Below, piece by piece: positions 1-8,542 of a DNA stretch of 64,000 nt; the stretch's first letter is position 1; every line of letters starts with the position of its first letter. The notes beneath the pieces are model-generated. The model saw only the letters and a program-made list of their open reading frames with translations, made no database searches and was not told the origin of the DNA. The DNA is taken from positions 4,898,292 to 4,962,291 of the forward strand of contig NZ_CP022163.1 in the NCBI RefSeq assembly GCF_002305855.1, in the 5' to 3' direction. The stretch is from Melittangium boletus DSM 14713. GTDB taxonomy: Bacteria; Myxococcota; Myxococcia; Myxococcales; Myxococcaceae. The position numbers were made by a program, and so were the translations under genes.

Positions 1-1
1 C

Positions 2-43
2 GAGGCCGTGCACCGGGCGCTGAGCCAGGCCGTGGCGCGCTGA
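2..43 (+). CDS. C-terminal tail of an unidentified protein (partial)
   Basis: The first bases read as an open frame that ends at a TGA at 41-43 and encodes the last 13 residues of a protein (EAVHRALSQAVAR). The gene starts left of the window. The peptide is helical and Ala-rich, which is too little to assign a family. The other two forward frames give no better end, but with 42 bases this is only a plausible reading. The 173 bases before the next gene hold a short CCGCC/GGCGG hairpin and no clear promoter. Confidence 0.4.
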   Translation, partial: EAVHRALSQAVAR

Positions 44-216
44 ACCTCCGCTGACCTGGCGGCCAGTCGAGCCACCGGGGACTCCGCCGCCGTCCTGGCG
101 GGGGCCCCGACGTCCATTGCCGCGTTCCGGACATCACCCGAACTTTACCGGCGAAGCGCGCGGGGTGGAGGGCCTGTCGGCCCATCCATGAGCCCCATGG
201 CGCGAAGGAGCCGGAC

Positions 217-1413
217 GTGGGCCTGGATCTCTTGAAGGAAAAAGGCGTTCCCCTGGATCGCCAGAAGTTCACCTGGAAAGACCTCACCCGACGCACCTAC
301 AGCAAGCTGGATGACGACGCCTTCACCCGGGTGCGTGTCATCCTGATGAATGGCATTGAGTCCGAGTCCCTGCGATTCAGTCATGCCTGCGCGCGGATGA
401 ACCGGGACCTGCGCGAGCCCCTGGCGCTCATCCGCCGGGTGGAGCAGCACCAGCAGACGCTCGTCAACTGGATGAACCCGGGCAACCAGTCTCCCCTGGA
501 GACCACGGTGGGCTTCGAGCAGGTGGCCATCGAGGTGACGGCGAGCGTGGCCATCCACGAGCCAGACCCCTATCTGGCCCAGGCCTACCGCTTTGGCATG
601 CTGGAGGACTTCGATCACCTCTACCGCTACGCGGCCTTGTACGACCGGGTGGAGGGCAAGGACCCGAACTACCTCATCCAGAGCTATTCGGACATCATCC
701 CGGGCCGGCCCACCTCCATCGAGCACCGCCACCCCTTGGACGACGTGCGCCAGCCCTATGATCGGCGCACCGCGGACCCACTCAGCAAGATCCACGCGCT
801 GCTCATCACCGCGGCCGAACACCAGACACACGACTACTACATGAACATCGGGCCCACGTTCACGGACCCGGTGGCCCGCATGCTCTACGCGGAGATCGCC
901 TCCATCGAGGAGCAGCACGTCACCCAGTATGAGTCACTGAGTGATCCCGACGAGTCGTGGCTGGAGAAGTGGCTGCTCCACGAGGCCGTCGAGGTCTACT
1001 GCTACTACAGCTGCCTGCACTACGAGTCGAACCCGCGCATCAAGGAAGTGTGGCAGCGCTTCGTGGACTACGAACTGGGACATCTGCACTACGTGAGGGG
1101 CCTCTTCGAGCAGGTGGAGAAGCGGGACGCCTCCGAGATCCTGCCCGCGGAGTTGCCCGAGCCCATCCGCTTCGACAGCCACCGCGAGTTCGTGCGCCGC
1201 ACGCTCAGCGCCGAGGTGGACATGAGCGCCAATGGTACCCGGTTCGTTCCGCGCGCGGAGGAGTCGGATCGCACGCGGCGCTACCGCGAGGAAATCAACT
1301 CCGAGGGCTCGCCGAGCGAGATCGTCGCGGCGGGCTATCAGTGGAAGCCCGGCACGGAACTGGTGGAAAAGGCCGCGCGTCTGGGTGTCCAGACCGAGGG
1401 GAGGATCCAGTAA
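217..1413 (+). CDS. Ferritin-like superfamily protein (398 aa), first of a coupled pair
   Basis: This is a 398-residue, mostly helical soluble protein with no signal peptide. Several Glu-x-x-His and Glu pairs sit on predicted helices: E101, E130/H134, E201/H205, EEQH at 231-234, E256, and ELGH at 286-289. This spacing is typical of ferritin-like four-helix bundles that bind a di-metal centre, and the protein is long enough for two such bundles. The GTG start at 217 is chosen because GAAGGAG lies at 204-210, six bases upstream. The stop codon overlaps the next gene's start (TAATG), so the two are translationally coupled and probably act together. The substrate is unknown; metal storage, an oxidase role or structural use are all possible. 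Family-level assignment rests on motif pattern only. Confidence 0.6.
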   Translation: MGLDLLKEKGVPLDRQKFTWKDLTRRTYSKLDDDAFTRVRVILMNGIESESLRFSHACARMNRDLREPLALIRRVEQHQQTLVNWMNPGNQSPLETTVGFEQVAIEVTASVAIHEPDPYLAQAYRFGMLEDFDHLYRYAALYDRVEGKDPNYLIQSYSDIIPGRPTSIEHRHPLDDVRQPYDRRTADPLSKIHALLITAAEHQTHDYYMNIGPTFTDPVARMLYAEIASIEEQHVTQYESLSDPDESWLEKWLLHEAVEVYCYYSCLHYESNPRIKEVWQRFVDYELGHLHYVRGLFEQVEKRDASEILPAELPEPIRFDSHREFVRRTLSAEVDMSANGTRFVPRAEESDRTRRYREEINSEGSPSEIVAAGYQWKPGTELVEKAARLGVQTEGRIQ

Positions 1414-2171
1414 TGGAACGCAAGGCGAGTGAGTTGGGGTTGAACCGCACGGGCATCAAGACCTCTCCGGTGAATTCCAAGGAAGCCATCGAGGCCTCGA
1501 TGAAGGCCGTGCCGAGCAGCCCAGGAGATGCCTCGGCCATTGCCCAGGTGCGCGTGGAGTTCGCGAGCGAGGTGGATGGACTGGGCTCGGTGCCGCCTCC
1601 CGTGGGGCTCAAGGGCATGGCCAAGACCGCGGTGGACATGCTCAAGGGAGGCCGTACCACCGTGTTCATCGACAAGCTGGGCGAGCGCGCCGGCTTCGAA
1701 CGCACGGGGGTCCGCCTCTATGAGGCCGTTTTGTCCAAGCTGGATGTGTTCGGCACCTGGGAGGGTGGACCGTCGCGCGAGCAGCTGGAGAGGATCCGCC
1801 TGGAGGAGCTGTCGCACTTCGCGCTCGTCACGCGCGCCATTGAACAGCTTGGAGGCGACCCCACGGCGCTGACACCCGCGGCGGAGCTGGCCTCGAACCT
1901 GTCGATGGGCGTGCCCCGGACGCTGGTGGACCCCCAGGTCAACCTGCTGCAATGCCTGGAGGGCTTGCTGATCGTCGAGCTCACCGACAACGCGAGCTGG
2001 GAACTGCTCGTCGATCTGGCGCGTGAGTTGGGACACGAGGCCCTGGCGGACGAATTCCAGCTCGCCCTGGATGCTGAAGAGGAGCACCTGGCGCTGGTGC
2101 GCGACTGGCTCGATGCCGGCACGATGTTGGAGGCGAGGGTGGGGCAGGAAGCCGCGGGTGCTCCGGCCTGA
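1413..2171 (+). CDS. Ferritin-like protein (252 aa), second of a coupled pair
   Basis: This 252-residue soluble protein starts at the ATG inside the TAATG overlap with the preceding ferritin-like gene. Its frame stays open for several hundred bases further upstream, but the overlap makes 1413 the natural start. Residues about 85-235 are helical and carry the ferritin-like signature: E104, EELSH at 131-135, E183/E189 and AEEEH at 221-225, giving the two Glu plus two Glu-x-x-His arrangement of a di-iron carboxylate site. The N-terminal 60 residues are low-complexity and probably flexible. It is shorter than and different in sequence from its neighbour, so the pair may form a hetero-oligomer rather than represent a recent duplication. 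The metal and the reaction are not known. Confidence 0.6.
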   Translation: MERKASELGLNRTGIKTSPVNSKEAIEASMKAVPSSPGDASAIAQVRVEFASEVDGLGSVPPPVGLKGMAKTAVDMLKGGRTTVFIDKLGERAGFERTGVRLYEAVLSKLDVFGTWEGGPSREQLERIRLEELSHFALVTRAIEQLGGDPTALTPAAELASNLSMGVPRTLVDPQVNLLQCLEGLLIVELTDNASWELLVDLARELGHEALADEFQLALDAEEEHLALVRDWLDAGTMLEARVGQEAAGAPA

Positions 2172-2278
2172 GGCGTCAGCACGAGGCGCCCAGCGGCCGC
2201 CTGCTCGGCCGGAAGGGGGTGGCCACGGGGGAGGGGCATCCGCACCTTTGCCCGGCACTATCCCTTGGAGGTTGGAAG

Positions 2279-2836
2279 ATGCTGGATCGCCATGAACTGA
2301 ACAGCCCGTCCCTGACGATGCTGCGCAACCCATCCCTGAGGACGGAATCGCTCGCCGCGTTGGGCACCTTCAGCACGCTCGCCGCGGGTGCGGCGGTATG
2401 GGGGGCACGCGTCACCAGCAGCCGCCAGCCGTGGTACCGGCGTCTGCGCAAGCCGCCCTTCCAACCGCCGTCGTGGGTGTTCGCGCCCGTGTGGACAGCG
2501 CTCTACGGCCTCATGTCCGTGTCGGCGTGGCGGGTGTGGAACCGGCCCGCCGGGCCCAGACGTTCGTGGGCGCTCGCGTTGTGGGGCGTGCAGATGGGCT
2601 TCAACGCCCTCTGGTCACCGCTCTTCTTCGGCGCGCATCGTCCGCGCACTGCGCTCGTGGACATCGCGGCGCTGGGCGTGAGCCTGGCCGCCTATACCGG
2701 CGTGGCACGCAAGGTGGACCGGGGCGCCGCGTGGATGATGGTTCCGTATCTCGCGTGGGTGGGGTTCGCCAGCGCGCTCAACGAGGAGATCGTCCGCCGC
2801 AACCCTCGCCGCATGCCCTCCCTGGGCCGCGGGTAG
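2279..2836 (+). CDS. tspO: TspO/MBR family tryptophan-rich sensory protein
   Basis: This 185-residue membrane protein has five hydrophobic segments and the TspO signature. WYRRLRKPPFQPPSWVFAPV lies near residues 57-76, followed by W-T-A-L-Y-G and, further on, W-x-P-L-F-F-G-A-H. TspO proteins are homologues of the mitochondrial translocator protein; they bind and degrade tetrapyrroles and modulate oxygen- or stress-dependent regulation. The ATG at 2279 is preferred over an upstream one at 2219 because TTGGAGG sits seven bases before it. The N-terminal extension of about 35 residues before the first membrane segment is longer than in classical TspO (about 160 residues in total). It is transcribed alone, and a hairpin follows it. 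Confidence 0.88.
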   Translation: MLDRHELNSPSLTMLRNPSLRTESLAALGTFSTLAAGAAVWGARVTSSRQPWYRRLRKPPFQPPSWVFAPVWTALYGLMSVSAWRVWNRPAGPRRSWALALWGVQMGFNALWSPLFFGAHRPRTALVDIAALGVSLAAYTGVARKVDRGAAWMMVPYLAWVGFASALNEEIVRRNPRRMPSLGRG

Positions 2837-2854
2837 TCACTGCCACTGCGAGGA

Positions 2855-2877
2855 GGGACGGGCGCTCGACCCGTCCC
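2855..2877. terminator. Hairpin between convergent tspO and Kelch lipoprotein genes
   Basis: A perfect 8-bp inverted repeat (GGGACGGG and CCCGTCCC) with a 7-base loop lies in the 50-base gap between two convergent stop codons. It could serve both strands. There is no clear run of T after it on either side, so it is a weak intrinsic terminator or an mRNA-end-stabilising hairpin. Confidence 0.5.
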
Positions 2878-2886
2878 CCCTGAACC

Positions 2887-5742
2887 TCACGGCGTGTAGA
2901 ACTCGCTGGAGGACTGGTCGTGGTTGCTGACACCGCCGGCGGCGAGCACCGTGCCGTTGGGCAGCAGCGTGGCCGTCTGGCCGTAGCGGTCCACGTTCAT
3001 CGCGAACGTCTCGCTCCAGGTGCCAGTGGCCGGGTCATACACGTCCGACGCCGTCTGAATCCCCGTGGCCTGGTGGTAGCCACCCGCCACCAGCACCTTG
3101 CCGTTGGGCAGCAGCGTCGCCGTGTGCGAGCGCCGCGGCTGCTTCATGCTCCCGGTGAAGCTCCAGGTGCCCGTCGCCGCGTCATACAGCTCCGCCGACG
3201 CGCTCTGGGCCGGGTCGATTCCCGCCCCGCCCGTCACCAGCACCTTGCCTCCCGCCAGCGCCGTGGCCGTGTGGTAGCCGCGTCCCAGCTTCATGTCCCC
3301 CACGAAGGAGAAGCGGCCCGTCGCCGGGTCATACACCTCGGCCGTGGCCAGCGCCGTGCCCGAGGCATTGAAGCCTCCCGTCACCAGCACCTTGCCGTCC
3401 GGCAGCGTCGTGGCCGTGTGGTGGGCCCTCGCCTGGGACAGCGAGCCGGTGTACGTCCAGCTGTCGCTCGCGATGTCGTACACCTCGGCCGTGGCCAGCG
3501 CGTCCTCTCCGTACTCGCTGCCGTCTCCTCCAACGACGAGCACCTTGCCGTTGCCCAGCAGCGTCGCCGTGTGGTGGTAGCGCTGCTGCAGCGTGTTGCG
3601 CGCCCCCTTCCACCGGCCCGCCGACGGCACGTACAGCTCCGCGGTGATGCGGGTAATCGGGCACTCGCCTCCGCCCACAATCAGCACCTGCCCATTGGGC
3701 AGCTTCGTCGCCGTGTGGCCCCGGTGGGTGGTGAGCGTGCTGCCCGTGGCCGTCCACTCCCCCGTCTGCTCGTCATACAGCTCCGCGGACACGTTGAAGC
3801 CTCCGGCCACCAGCACCCTCCCGTCGTCCAGCAGCGTCGCCGTGTGCTGCAGCCTCGGCAGCGCCATGTTCCCCGTCATCGTCCATCCGCCCGAGGGCAG
3901 CGACTCGCACGTGAGGCTCAGCGAGGCCGGCATGGCGTTGTTGTCCTCGCGGCACTCCGTCTCGCGGCCCAGGCCCGTTCCGTCATCGTCGGCCACGGCC
4001 CACACCTTGGCGTTGCCGCCCGGCGCGGTGGTCAGCCGCAGCGCGACGTTCGCGGTGCCCTTGGCGGGGATGACGCTGTCCACGGTGGCCACGCCCAGCA
4101 GCGTGCCGCCCTCGGCGGGATTGCCCCGGTAGAAGGCGACCTTGAGCCCCTTGGAGGAGGCGGCGTCGCCCGCGTTGCGCACGGTCGCCGTCAGCGTCAC
4201 GGCGAGCGACTCGGGATCGCACGCGGAGGCGATGCCCTCGTCCACCATCAGGTCCGACGCGGCGAAGGGGCTGGTGCTGCCAACGCCCTGGCTGTTGGAG
4301 CGGAAGGTGTTGAGGCCCGAGCTCAGCCAGTTGGCGGCGGGGTGCGCGGGGATGGTGCCGTCGTCGTTGACGTTGGTGACGGAGTAGGCGTGCTGATTCC
4401 AGATGCGCCGCGTGTTCACCCATCCGTCGTTCTTGTCGCGGAACACGCGGATGCCCGTGGGGCCCGAGGAGCGGCCGTAATTGTTGGCGATCATCACGAT
4501 CTCGGCGTTGTCGTCGCCGTCGACGTCCACGATGACCGGGTTCTCGTAGGTGGTGCCCGAGCTGTGGGCCACATCGAAGCGCACCGTGCCGGTGGCGCCG
4601 TCGTAGATGCGCAGCCGCAGCTCATCCCCGTAGATGACCTCGGCCTTGCCATCGCCCTCGAAGTCGAAGGTGGAGGAGCCCGTGCGGTTGGAGCTGAGGT
4701 CCTGCGTGGGCTTGGTCCACTTGATGGTGCCGTTCGTCTCGATGACGACGTAGTTGTTGGCGCCCGCGACGCCGATCTCCGGCTTCCCATCGCCATCGAA
4801 GTCGGCGATGTTCGGCGCGCCACCGACGCCGCCGCCCGGGATGTTCGTGGTCCAGAGCGTCTTGCAGTCGTCATCCATCAGGATGACCTTGCCGTCTCCC
4901 ACGATGACGACTTCGCCGAAGGGATCACTGTCGAAGTTGCCCACGCCCGACAGGCCCTGCGGGATGCCCGCGTTGCGGCACTTGAGCGTTCCGTCGGCGC
5001 GGTAGATGGCGCGGCCGTTGATGACCTCCTGCGTGCCGTCCAGATCGATGTTCGCCGCGTAGGAGATGGGGCCGGTGGACAGGCCGCCCATCGTGTCCGC
5101 GCCCGACCACTTGAGCACGCCCGTGTTGCTGAACACCTGGTTGCCGTTGAGGATCTCCACCTTGCCGTCGCCGTCCAGGTCCGCGAAGGAGGGGCCGCCC
5201 CAGTCGTTTCCGCTCCCGTTGATGCGGAACTTGAACGCGCCGTCGTTCTCGAAGCACAGCAGGCCCGCGGCGTTCTCCGGCACGGTGCAGATCTCCACCT
5301 TGCCGTCGCCATCGATGTCGCCCGCGGCGATGCTCGACGAGCCACGCACCCGGTAGCTCGGGTTCGTCACCGCCCAGAGATCCCTGCCGTCATCACCGCT
5401 GATGGCGCGCAGGATGCCGTTGGTGGAGTAGTTGCTCCCGGAGAAGGAGTTGAAGACGACGTCCGGGGTTCCATCCCCGTTCACGTCCACCACCACCGGC
5501 GTCATCATCACCTGGTTGTGGGTGGGCATGATGCTGCTGCCCGTCCACTCCCACTCCAGTTCGGGAGAGAAGCTGGGCGTGAAGGGAGGCCGCACCTCGC
5601 AGGTTCCCGCCAGGGAACTCGCGCTGCCCGCGGCCAGCATGTTGGCTTGCTCCCACGCTTCCACCGAACCGCAACCCGCCAGCGCCATTCCGAGCGCCAG
5701 CCAGGAGCCGCGAAGCCCTTGGGTCGTCCTCTTCTGATTCAT
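2887..5742 (-). CDS. Large lipoprotein with FG-GAP/VCBS, CARDB and seven Kelch repeats
   Basis: This 951-residue lipoprotein starts with a signal peptide ending in LAGC (Cys24). Residues about 45-430 hold repeated D-x-D-G-D-G-x-x-D/E Ca-binding loops of FG-GAP/VCBS type. Residues about 455-565 resemble a CARDB Ig-like domain, with conserved R-N-A-G and E-D-N-N. The rest is seven Kelch-type repeats, each with HTAT-LL-DGKVLVxGG followed by AE-Y-D-x-TG-W, enough for one closed seven-bladed propeller. The ATG at 5742 is chosen because the lipoprotein signal begins there and GAGAGGA lies just upstream; the open frame upstream has no signal sequence. Such proteins usually mediate adhesion or carbohydrate contact at the cell surface; the ligand is unknown. 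It is a single-gene unit. Confidence 0.82.
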   Translation of the reverse strand: MNQKRTTQGLRGSWLALGMALAGCGSVEAWEQANMLAAGSASSLAGTCEVRPPFTPSFSPELEWEWTGSSIMPTHNQVMMTPVVVDVNGDGTPDVVFNSFSGSNYSTNGILRAISGDDGRDLWAVTNPSYRVRGSSSIAAGDIDGDGKVEICTVPENAAGLLCFENDGAFKFRINGSGNDWGGPSFADLDGDGKVEILNGNQVFSNTGVLKWSGADTMGGLSTGPISYAANIDLDGTQEVINGRAIYRADGTLKCRNAGIPQGLSGVGNFDSDPFGEVVIVGDGKVILMDDDCKTLWTTNIPGGGVGGAPNIADFDGDGKPEIGVAGANNYVVIETNGTIKWTKPTQDLSSNRTGSSTFDFEGDGKAEVIYGDELRLRIYDGATGTVRFDVAHSSGTTYENPVIVDVDGDDNAEIVMIANNYGRSSGPTGIRVFRDKNDGWVNTRRIWNQHAYSVTNVNDDGTIPAHPAANWLSSGLNTFRSNSQGVGSTSPFAASDLMVDEGIASACDPESLAVTLTATVRNAGDAASSKGLKVAFYRGNPAEGGTLLGVATVDSVIPAKGTANVALRLTTAPGGNAKVWAVADDDGTGLGRETECREDNNAMPASLSLTCESLPSGGWTMTGNMALPRLQHTATLLDDGRVLVAGGFNVSAELYDEQTGEWTATGSTLTTHRGHTATKLPNGQVLIVGGGECPITRITAELYVPSAGRWKGARNTLQQRYHHTATLLGNGKVLVVGGDGSEYGEDALATAEVYDIASDSWTYTGSLSQARAHHTATTLPDGKVLVTGGFNASGTALATAEVYDPATGRFSFVGDMKLGRGYHTATALAGGKVLVTGGAGIDPAQSASAELYDAATGTWSFTGSMKQPRRSHTATLLPNGKVLVAGGYHQATGIQTASDVYDPATGTWSETFAMNVDRYGQTATLLPNGTVLAAGGVSNHDQSSSEFYTP

Positions 5743-5808
5743 GCGTCCTCTCCCAAGCAGCGTGTCCTGGTGTGTTCCGCACAGGACGGACTTCCGCCAC
5801 TTGGGGGC

Positions 5809-5836
5809 AGTATAGAAAATTCCGTCTGCCCCAGAC
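5809..5836 (-). promoter_or_regulatory. Candidate promoter and palindrome upstream of Kelch lipoprotein
   Basis: Read on the minus strand, a TATACT hexamer at 5809-5814 looks like a -10 box, about 67 bases before the ATG at 5742. Immediately upstream, at 5824-5836, is a short palindrome (GTCTG, three bases, CAGAC) that overlaps where the spacer and -35 would be. The -35 match is poor, which is compatible with activator-dependent transcription or with the palindrome being an operator. This is a pattern-based guess. Confidence 0.35.
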
Positions 5837-5926
5837 AGCTTAATCAGAGAAATCGCGTAAGCTCTTTTGTGTGCCTTTGTCGGAGACACACTGTGCTCCG
5901 AGGTATGTGTGATGCGCGAGCCACTT

Positions 5927-6274
5927 CTATTCGTTGTCCGTGCGCTCCAGGGTCTTCCGCTCATCGAGGAGGGTGTCGAGCCGCTGGAAGCGGCCCTCCC
6001 AGAACTGGCGGTAGTTCTCCATCCATCCGGTGGCTTCCGCGAGCGGTCTGGCCTCGAGCCGGCAGGGCCGCCGTTGCGCGTCCCGGCCGCGTGAGATCAG
6101 GCCCGCGCGCTCCAGCACCTTGAGGTGCTTGGAGATCGCGGGCTGACTCATCGCGAACGGCTCCGACAATTGCGCCACCGACGCCTCGCCCGAGGCGAGA
6201 CGCGCGAGGATCGCCCGTCGGGTGGGGTCGGAAAGCGCGGCGAAGGTGGCATCGAGGCGATCGGACGGCGTCAT
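5927..6274 (-). CDS. ArsR-family helix-turn-helix transcriptional regulator
   Basis: This 115-residue winged-helix protein has LSDPTRRAILARLASGEASV near residues 14-33 and the recognition helix region MSQPAISKHLKVLERAGL near 42-59, both hallmarks of the ArsR family. It has no cysteine-rich metal site, so it belongs with the metal-independent subgroup that usually precedes an SRPBCC/AHSA1 gene. No such partner is present on either side here. The next gene upstream on the same strand, the Gfo/Idh oxidoreductase, is 170 bases away. The target is unknown and may be its own promoter. Confidence 0.88.
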   Translation of the reverse strand: MTPSDRLDATFAALSDPTRRAILARLASGEASVAQLSEPFAMSQPAISKHLKVLERAGLISRGRDAQRRPCRLEARPLAEATGWMENYRQFWEGRFQRLDTLLDERKTLERTDNE

Positions 6275-6444
6275 GAATAACCTGTCGATGGGGGGCTCGG
6301 GGTTTCAGCAGGGGGGTCCCCGGACCTGCCCTGCCGTCCGCCGTACGACGGGCACTATGTCGTCGTTACACCAGAGCGACTAGATGGCTTTCAGACACAT
6401 CTCTCTTGCTCGATCCGGGATGATCCCCGGCGACTCGCGCTCGA

Positions 6445-7482
6445 TCAGGGCGCGTAGCCGACCTGCCGTCGCGCCGCGTCGATCGTCTCGAGCACGGCGA
6501 TGGTGTGGTCGAGCGGATGCAAGGGGGACTCGGTGAGCCCGTCCGCGATGTGCTGGGCGACCGCCGAGGCCTGATAGGCAAGTGCCTCGCTTCCGCGCAG
6601 AGCGGACGGGTCGGTCCATCGGAGCCGTGCCTCCGAGGTATGAGAGCGCAGCGTGAAGCCGCCGGGGCTCATGAATCGGGGGTCCACCTGGAGGCGCGCG
6701 AGCGTGCCGCTGACGGCCGCCTCGATGGGCGTGTCCGCGAAGAGCGTCGTGTGCAGGAGCGCCTGCGCACCCGTGTCCGTGCTCAGCACGAGGGCCGTCT
6801 GTCCGTCCACGCCCGTCTGGGCGAGTCCTCCCGTCGCGAGCACCCGCGTGGGCGCGCCGAGCACGAAGTGCGCGAACCAGATGGCGTAGACGCCGATGTC
6901 GAGGAGGGCGCCTCCGCCGAGCGCGGGGTTGAAGATGCGGCCCTCGGGGTCGAAGTCGAACCGGACACCGAAGTCCGCCGTGACGAGACGGATGTCGCCG
7001 AGCACGCCGTCGCGCAGCAGTTGGTCGATGAGGAGCGTTTGAGGGAAGAAGCGGGACCACATCGCTTCCATGGCGAAGACCCCCGCGGCGCGCGCGGCGC
7101 TGGCGATCTCACGCGCCTCGGTGGCGTTGAGCGCGAGGGGCTTCTCCACGAGCACGTGCTTGCCCGCGGCGATGGCGAGGAGGGCCTGCCGCTTGTGCTC
7201 ACTGTGTGGCGACGCCACGTAGACGATGTCGACCCCCGGATCGGCGACGAGCTGCTCATAGGCACCGTAGGCACGTGGGACGCCATACGTCGCCGCGAAG
7301 TCTCGTGCTCGAGCGAGATCGCGAGAGGCCACGGCGTGCACGCGCTGGTCGGTGTGCTGGTGGAGCGCCCAGACGAAGCCTCCCGCGATCCGTCCGGGGG
7401 CGAGCACTCCCCAGCGCAGCGCGGGCCCTCCTCGCAGGGGAGTGATCTCGGGCTCGGGCAGGGCGGTGGGAAAGTGGCGCAC
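6445..7482 (-). CDS. Gfo/Idh/MocA family NAD(P)-dependent oxidoreductase
   Basis: This 345-residue cytoplasmic enzyme starts at a GTG. Residues about 22-145 form a Rossmann fold with the nucleotide loop GVLAPGRIAGG. The family motif EKPLALN, whose Lys is catalytic, lies at about 112-118. The C-terminal half (about 150-340) matches the GFO_IDH_MocA substrate-binding fold, with GGGALLDIGVY near 198-208. Closest in style are the dihydrodiol dehydrogenase and glucose-fructose oxidoreductase-like members, but the sugar or diol substrate cannot be read from sequence. No strong ribosome binding site precedes the GTG, so the exact start is uncertain by a few codons. It is transcribed in the same direction as the ArsR gene downstream. 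Confidence 0.88.
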   Translation of the reverse strand: MRHFPTALPEPEITPLRGGPALRWGVLAPGRIAGGFVWALHQHTDQRVHAVASRDLARARDFAATYGVPRAYGAYEQLVADPGVDIVYVASPHSEHKRQALLAIAAGKHVLVEKPLALNATEAREIASAARAAGVFAMEAMWSRFFPQTLLIDQLLRDGVLGDIRLVTADFGVRFDFDPEGRIFNPALGGGALLDIGVYAIWFAHFVLGAPTRVLATGGLAQTGVDGQTALVLSTDTGAQALLHTTLFADTPIEAAVSGTLARLQVDPRFMSPGGFTLRSHTSEARLRWTDPSALRGSEALAYQASAVAQHIADGLTESPLHPLDHTIAVLETIDAARRQVGYAP

Positions 7483-7648
7483 GGGCCCGAACCTATCAGC
7501 CGCGAAACTCCGGAAGAACCTCGCTCCCTCGCTGGAGCCATGCTCGGGTCACGGACGTACGATGAGGCCGACCTCGAGCGGCATCTGGCGCTGTAGATTG
7601 CGACTTCCAATCCTTGCTCAGGACTTGAGCCTCCCTCCTGCTTGGATG

Positions 7649-8422
7649 CTAACGGGGTGACAGCCGGCCCACGGGCATGTGGAGCCGTCTTCGTTCCTGG
7701 CGCTTCAGGATGGAGCGCAGCCCCAGCGCCATGGCGGCGAGCGAGGCCACCATCCACACCGCGGCCCAGAAGGGCGCGGGCAGGTAGGTGAGCCGGGCCA
7801 TGGCGCTGGCGTCGGAGACGCCTCCCGCCTCCAGGCCAAGCCCGAACAGGCCCTTGATGTCCTGGAGCGCCAGGAGGCACGAGAGCGCGGCGATCCACAC
7901 GACGAGCCCCCGCCGCAGCCACACCGGCCCTTTCCACGCCACCAGGCCCAGCAGCACGCCCATGCCGGCGATGAAGCCGAGGGTGAAGAGGCCGTCCCCG
8001 CGCGAGGAGCCCGTGAAGTTGCCGTAGGCCCCGGGATCCGGCGCGAGCAGGGGAACCCAGATGACGGCCACCGCCACCATCCAGGCCACCAGCGCCCACA
8101 AGAGCAGGCGTCCGCTGCGCATGCGCCCGGCGGCCACCAACAGCAGGGCGCCCGCCACCGAGGAGCCCACATAGCCTCCGGAGGAGATGAGCAGCTCCTT
8201 CCAGAGCGAGCCCGTGCCGGAGTGATAGGTGAGGCCGCCGGTGGACGGACTGATGGTGACGCTCAGCACCTGCGCGCCCAGGGCCCAGGCGGTGAGGGCG
8301 TGTCCGCTCTCGTGCATGAGCGTGACGAGCAGCCGGAACGGGTAGAGCCACACCGTCTGCCATAGGAACACGCTGGCCACCGCGGCGAGCACGAGGCACG
8401 CCACGAGGGCACGGGATGACAT
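7649..8422 (-). CDS. M50-like membrane metallopeptidase
   Basis: This integral membrane protein of about 257 residues has six or more hydrophobic segments. HESGHAL, close to the N-terminus inside a membrane segment, is the HExxH zinc site of M50 (site-2 protease-like) peptidases, and a later LALQDIKGL may supply the Asp ligand. It resembles the compact M50B-like family, without PDZ domains. The start at 8422 is preferred because GGAG lies nine bases upstream; an ATG at 8449 would add nine Pro-rich residues. These proteins cut membrane-spanning substrates or are inactive relatives. No anti-sigma factor is nearby to suggest a substrate. Confidence 0.75.
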   Translation of the reverse strand: MSSRALVACLVLAAVASVFLWQTVWLYPFRLLVTLMHESGHALTAWALGAQVLSVTISPSTGGLTYHSGTGSLWKELLISSGGYVGSSVAGALLLVAAGRMRSGRLLLWALVAWMVAVAVIWVPLLAPDPGAYGNFTGSSRGDGLFTLGFIAGMGVLLGLVAWKGPVWLRRGLVVWIAALSCLLALQDIKGLFGLGLEAGGVSDASAMARLTYLPAPFWAAVWMVASLAAMALGLRSILKRQERRRLHMPVGRLSPR

Positions 8423-8542
8423 GGGCGGCGGCTCCGGCGGGGGACGCATGCCCGGTGAAATCTACCACGGCCCCGGGTATTCCCGGCCACCGGGGACATG
8501 ACGGCGGAGGTCATCTCCCGGACCCCATGCTATAAGTCATGT

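Noticed and set aside
5927..7482. ArsR gene paired with an SRPBCC partner or with the Gfo/Idh gene as an operon
   Set aside because: No SRPBCC gene is present, and 170 bases separate it from the oxidoreductase gene with no sign of coupling.
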